A DNA stretch of 64,000 nt from the NCBI GenBank assembly GCA_934500705.1, contig CAKSTI010000004.1, positions 1-64,000 on the forward strand. The letters are read 5' to 3'. This DNA comes from an uncultured Clostridia bacterium (GTDB taxonomy: Bacteria > Bacillota > Clostridia > UMGS1810). Of this stretch, positions 61,293 to 64,000 are shown one piece after another. The notes under the pieces were generated by a model that ran no database searches, had not been told where the DNA came from, and worked only from the letters and a program-made list of their open reading frames with translations. Position 1 is the stretch's first letter; every line of letters begins with the position of its first letter. The translations under genes and the position numbers were made by a program.

Positions 61293-62093
61293 TTGAATAC
61301 TGACATTGAAAAGCTTCATAAATGCTTGTTAAAAATTTTAGATGAAATTGACCGCTTATGCAGAAAGTACGATATACCATATTTTTTGGATAGCGGAACT
61401 GCGTTGGGTGCTATTAGACATAAAGGTTTCATTCCGTGGGACGATGATGCTGATGTGGGGCTTTTAAGAAAAGACTATGAGCGATTTATCGAAGTCGCAA
61501 AAACTGATTTATCACCTGAGTTTTTCCTGCAAACTGCCGATGTTGAAAGTGAATATCCAAATTTTAACGCAAAAATTCGCTTAAATGGTACCCATTTTCC
61601 TGAACAATTCAATGAAAAAAGGAATATACATAAGGGTATTTCCGTAGATATTTTTCCATTTGATTACGTTAAAAATGATGAAAAGAAAATCATATCTAAT
61701 TTAAAATTTTACAGATTTTTAATTTCAATTCATCAGTTTACTGTAAATGGGGAAAATGATACAAGCGTTCTTAAAAGAAAATTACGTTTTATTTGCCAAA
61801 AACTCCCTACATATAGATTACTTAAACGACTTGCATTAACAAAACATTTAAGAAAACCAACCGAAAAGGTTGTTTGTTACACATACAGAATGAATAGCAA
61901 CAAAATTTTGTGTTTTAACACAAATGACTTAAACTCTGTTCATTACACAAAATTTGCTGACCGAAATTATTTAATTATGGACGGCTATGACTCTTATTTA
62001 AAAACTCTGTACGGCGATTATATGGAACTTCCACCGGAGAATGAACGTTATCAACACATACAGGAAAAAATAGATTTTGGAATTTATGAATAA
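61293..62093 (+). CDS. LicD-family phosphotransferase
   Basis: A 266-residue cytoplasmic LicD protein: YFLDSGTALGAIRHKGFIPW followed by DDDADVG (metal-binding acidic cluster) and GISVDIFPFDYV, which are the family signature. LicD enzymes attach phosphocholine or another phospho-group from a CDP-activated donor to glycans. The start is TTG 61293 with AAGGAGG upstream. The next gene encodes a cytidylyltransferase that could make the donor. Confidence 0.9.
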   Translation: MNTDIEKLHKCLLKILDEIDRLCRKYDIPYFLDSGTALGAIRHKGFIPWDDDADVGLLRKDYERFIEVAKTDLSPEFFLQTADVESEYPNFNAKIRLNGTHFPEQFNEKRNIHKGISVDIFPFDYVKNDEKKIISNLKFYRFLISIHQFTVNGENDTSVLKRKLRFICQKLPTYRLLKRLALTKHLRKPTEKVVCYTYRMNSNKILCFNTNDLNSVHYTKFADRNYLIMDGYDSYLKTLYGDYMELPPENERYQHIQEKIDFGIYE

Positions 62094-62107
62094 GTGAGGT
62101 AAAAATT

Positions 62108-62503
62108 ATGAAAAAAGTTCTTACAGTCGGCGTATTTGATTACTTTCATTATGGTCACTACAAATTGTTTGAAAATGCAAAAAAATTAGGCGACTATCTA
62201 ATAGTTGCTGTGCAAGACGGTGACTATATTTTGAAATATAAACCGGAAGCAAAGATACTCTACTCAACGGAGCAGCGAATTGAATTAATATCCGCATTAC
62301 GTTGTGTTAATGAAACAGTCATATATTATGATGTCGATAAACTTGTTTCAGAAATTGACTTTGATATTTTTGCTGTTGGTGGTGACCAAAACCACCCCGG
62401 TTTCTTAAAAGCCATTGACTGGTGCTTGAATAATGGAAAAGAAGTTGTACGATTACCCCGAACACCGGGAATTTGCTCATCTGAAATTAAGAAAAAATTT
62501 TAG
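62108..62503 (+). CDS. Cytidylyltransferase (TagD/choline-phosphate type)
   Basis: A 131-residue nucleotidyltransferase: VGVFDYFHYGHYKLFENAK with the HxGH motif, then a late LPRTPGICSSEIKKK in the position of the RTxGISTT motif. It is the size of glycerol-3-phosphate cytidylyltransferases. Whether the product is CDP-glycerol, CDP-choline or CDP-ribitol cannot be told. Paired with licD, it suggests a phospho-decorated capsule or teichoic-like polymer. Confidence 0.85.
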   Translation: MKKVLTVGVFDYFHYGHYKLFENAKKLGDYLIVAVQDGDYILKYKPEAKILYSTEQRIELISALRCVNETVIYYDVDKLVSEIDFDIFAVGGDQNHPGFLKAIDWCLNNGKEVVRLPRTPGICSSEIKKKF

Positions 62504-62530
62504 ATGACATTTTGTCGCTCTTTTACTCCA

Positions 62531-62566
62531 AATGTACTTGAAAGTACATTCGTATTATGCTAATAT
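62531..62566 (+). promoter_or_regulatory. Promoter with an overlapping palindromic operator before the epimerase
   Basis: A perfect inverted repeat AATGTACTT (62531-62539)/AAGTACATT (62542-62550) contains TTGAAA (62538-62543), which with a 17-base spacer gives TAATAT (62561-62566), preceded by TGC. The site can bind a dimeric repressor exactly over the -35. Confidence 0.6.
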
Positions 62567-62592
62567 ATGATTGTGTAAAGGAGCGATGACAA

Positions 62593-63627
62593 ATGAAAAC
62601 AATCCTAATAACCGGCTCCGCCGGTTTCATAGGCGCCAACCTGACGCAAAAACTGCTTGAAACGGATAACGGCGTCAAAATAATCGGTATCGACAATATG
62701 AACGATTACTACGACGTTTCGATAAAAGAATACCGTTTAAAGCTTATTGAAAACGCCGCAAACAGCGAAAACTTCACCTTCATAAAAGGCAATATCGCAG
62801 ATAAGGCACTTATTGAAAAAATCTTTGAAAAATACACCCCCGACATAGTTGTAAACATTGCGGCACAAGCCGGCGTGCGTTATTCCATAACAAACCCCGA
62901 CGTATACATAGAGTCCAATATAATAGGATTTTATAACATTCTTGAAGCGTGCCGCCATCACGAAGTAGAACACCTTGTGTACGCATCGTCATCATCGGTT
63001 TACGGCTCAAATAAAAAGGTGCCGTATTCTACCGACGATAAAGTGGACAATCCCGTTTCGCTTTATGCGGCAACCAAAAAGTCAAATGAACTTATGGCAC
63101 ACGCATATTCCAAGCTGTATAATATTCCGTCGACTGGTTTGCGTTTCTTTACGGTCTATGGTCCGGCAGGCAGACCCGATATGGCATATTTCAGCTTTAC
63201 AAATAAACTTTTGAACAATGAAACTATTAAAATATTTAACTATGGCAACTGCAAAAGAGATTTCACCTACGTTGACGATATCGTCGAGGGTGTAATCAAG
63301 GTTATGGCAAAGCCGCCGAAAAAGGCTGTCGGCGAGGACGGACTCCCAATTCCTCCATACGCCGTGTATAACATAGGCAACAGCCACCCTGAAAATCTCT
63401 TGGAATTTGTAGACATTCTGCAACAGGAACTTGTGAGCGCCGGAGTTTTGCCGAAAGACTACGACTTTGATGCGCACAAGCAACTTGTACCAATGCAGCC
63501 GGGCGATGTACCGACAACGTTTGCCGACACCTCTGCTTTGGAGCGTGATTTCGGTTTTAAACCGTCAACATCTTTGCGTGACGGTATCAGAAAATTTGCA
63601 CAGTGGTACAAAGAATTTTACAATTAA
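62593..63627 (+). CDS. UDP-glucuronate 4-epimerase
   Basis: A 344-residue extended SDR: ILITGSAGFIGANLTQKLLE (NAD loop), VNIAAQAGVRYSITNPDVYI, ASSSSVYGSNKKVPYST, and catalytic YAATKKSNELMAHAYS with Tyr and Lys. The AQAGVRYS and RFFTVYGPAGRPDMA patterns are those of UDP-GlcA epimerases (LpsL/Cap1J) that make UDP-galacturonate. AAAGGAGCG upstream. DNA composition returns to that of the flanking genome. Followed by a UDP-sugar dehydrogenase that can supply UDP-glucuronate. Confidence 0.9.
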   Translation: MKTILITGSAGFIGANLTQKLLETDNGVKIIGIDNMNDYYDVSIKEYRLKLIENAANSENFTFIKGNIADKALIEKIFEKYTPDIVVNIAAQAGVRYSITNPDVYIESNIIGFYNILEACRHHEVEHLVYASSSSVYGSNKKVPYSTDDKVDNPVSLYAATKKSNELMAHAYSKLYNIPSTGLRFFTVYGPAGRPDMAYFSFTNKLLNNETIKIFNYGNCKRDFTYVDDIVEGVIKVMAKPPKKAVGEDGLPIPPYAVYNIGNSHPENLLEFVDILQQELVSAGVLPKDYDFDAHKQLVPMQPGDVPTTFADTSALERDFGFKPSTSLRDGIRKFAQWYKEFYN

Positions 63628-63640
63628 GGAGTGTTTACAA

Positions 63641-64000
63641 ATGAAAATAGCAGTAGCAGGAACAGGTTACGTAGGTCTTTCGATAGCGGTGCTTTTGTCA
63701 CAGCATAATGAAGTTACGGCGGTAGATATTGTCCCCGAAAAAGTCGATATGATAAATAAGCGCATCTCCCCTATCCGTGACAAAGAGATTGAGGAGTATT
63801 TGGCAAGTAAACCGCTTAATTTAACGGCAACGCTTGATGCGGTAAGCGCATATAAAGATGCGGATTTTGTAGTTATTGCCGCACCTACAAATTATGACCC
63901 GAACCAAAACTATTTTGATACAACAGCGGTTGAAAATGTAATAGAAACCGTTTTAAAGTGCAATAAACACGCATATATGGTGATAAAGTCCACCGTTCCG
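63641..64000 (+). CDS. UDP-glucose/nucleotide-sugar dehydrogenase, N-terminal part
   Basis: The first 120 residues run off the window end. The NAD loop is IAVAGTGYVGLSIAVLLSQ (Gly7, Gly9, Gly12), followed by VDIVPEKVDMINKRISPIRD and FVVIAAPTNYDP and YMVIKSTVP, all typical of UDP-glucose 6-dehydrogenase. AAGGAG precedes ATG 63641. Together with the epimerase it would make UDP-glucuronate and UDP-galacturonate for the polymer. Confidence 0.9.
   Translation, partial: MKIAVAGTGYVGLSIAVLLSQHNEVTAVDIVPEKVDMINKRISPIRDKEIEEYLASKPLNLTATLDAVSAYKDADFVVIAAPTNYDPNQNYFDTTAVENVIETVLKCNKHAYMVIKSTVP

Noticed and set aside
1..64000. CRISPR arrays, tRNA and rRNA genes, IS transposases
   Set aside because: No regularly spaced repeats, no cloverleaf with a T-loop GTTCRA signature, and no DDE transposase reading frame was seen. 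The only recombinase is the serine recombinase at 49528-51054.

Overview
The window comes from a spore-forming, low-to-mid GC Gram-positive anaerobe, most likely an uncultured member of class Clostridia. The evidence is the yybS-gdpP-rplI-dnaB-tilS-hpt-ftsH core gene order, a cotJABC spore-coat operon, consensus SigA promoters with AGGAGG ribosome binding sites, YesM/YesN and LplB/LplC-type sugar systems, and SLH-anchored surface proteins. No tRNA, rRNA or CRISPR array was seen.

Layout. (1) 0-9 kb: a rightward housekeeping operon. (2) 9-14.2 kb: an AraC regulator divergent from a small oxidoreductase operon (MDR dehydrogenase, Gfo/Idh/MocA, quinone-oxidoreductase-like, a broken SDR, a type I dehydroquinase-like protein), probably for catabolism of an unknown polyol or carbocycle. 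(3) 14.2-19.5 kb: a polysaccharide deacetylase, an unknown secreted protein divergent from an XRE regulator, a DUF3048 lipoprotein, a candidate structured RNA, and a secreted subtilase. (4) 19.6-20.8 kb: cotJA, cotJB and most of cotJC. (5) 20.8-52.8 kb: a 32-kb insertion (below). (6) 52.8-64 kb: the missing 3' end of cotJC with its terminator, then an exopolysaccharide locus. That locus has a bacillosamine-type aminotransferase, sugar-phosphate transferase and acetyltransferase, then glycosyltransferases, polymerase, flippase, LicD, a cytidylyltransferase, UDP-glucuronate epimerase and the start of a UDP-sugar dehydrogenase.

Main observation. The cotJC reading frame at 20277 runs into foreign sequence after the codons for Gly-Glu-Ala (GGTGAAGCA, 20796-20804). 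The same nine bases recur at 52819-52827, followed by 18 codons and a stop that read as a normal CotJC C-terminus (LRMLEEKLNSKSKYYMGS), then a strong terminator. The 32,023 bp between carry a large serine recombinase close to the right end. Joining the two inner ends recreates a 45-bp site with the nine-base core exactly centred between two 18-base arms whose outer ten bases are perfect inverted repeats, as expected for a serine-integrase attP. This looks like a sporulation-gene intervening element comparable in plan to skin (sigK) and SPbeta (spsM) of Bacillus subtilis. Excision would restore a 194-residue CotJC.

The cargo is mainly a polysaccharide-utilization locus: a YesMN-type two-component system, an ABC sugar importer, two S-layer-anchored proteins, a protein with two copies of a jelly-roll-like domain, two very large parallel beta-helix enzymes, and a GH5-like and a GH36/raffinose-synthase-like hydrolase. 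It also holds a FAD oxidoreductase/EEP-phosphatase pair and a HipA-like kinase. A 5'-truncated phage/plasmid-type primase lies next to the recombinase and shows that the element has decayed from a replicating ancestor.
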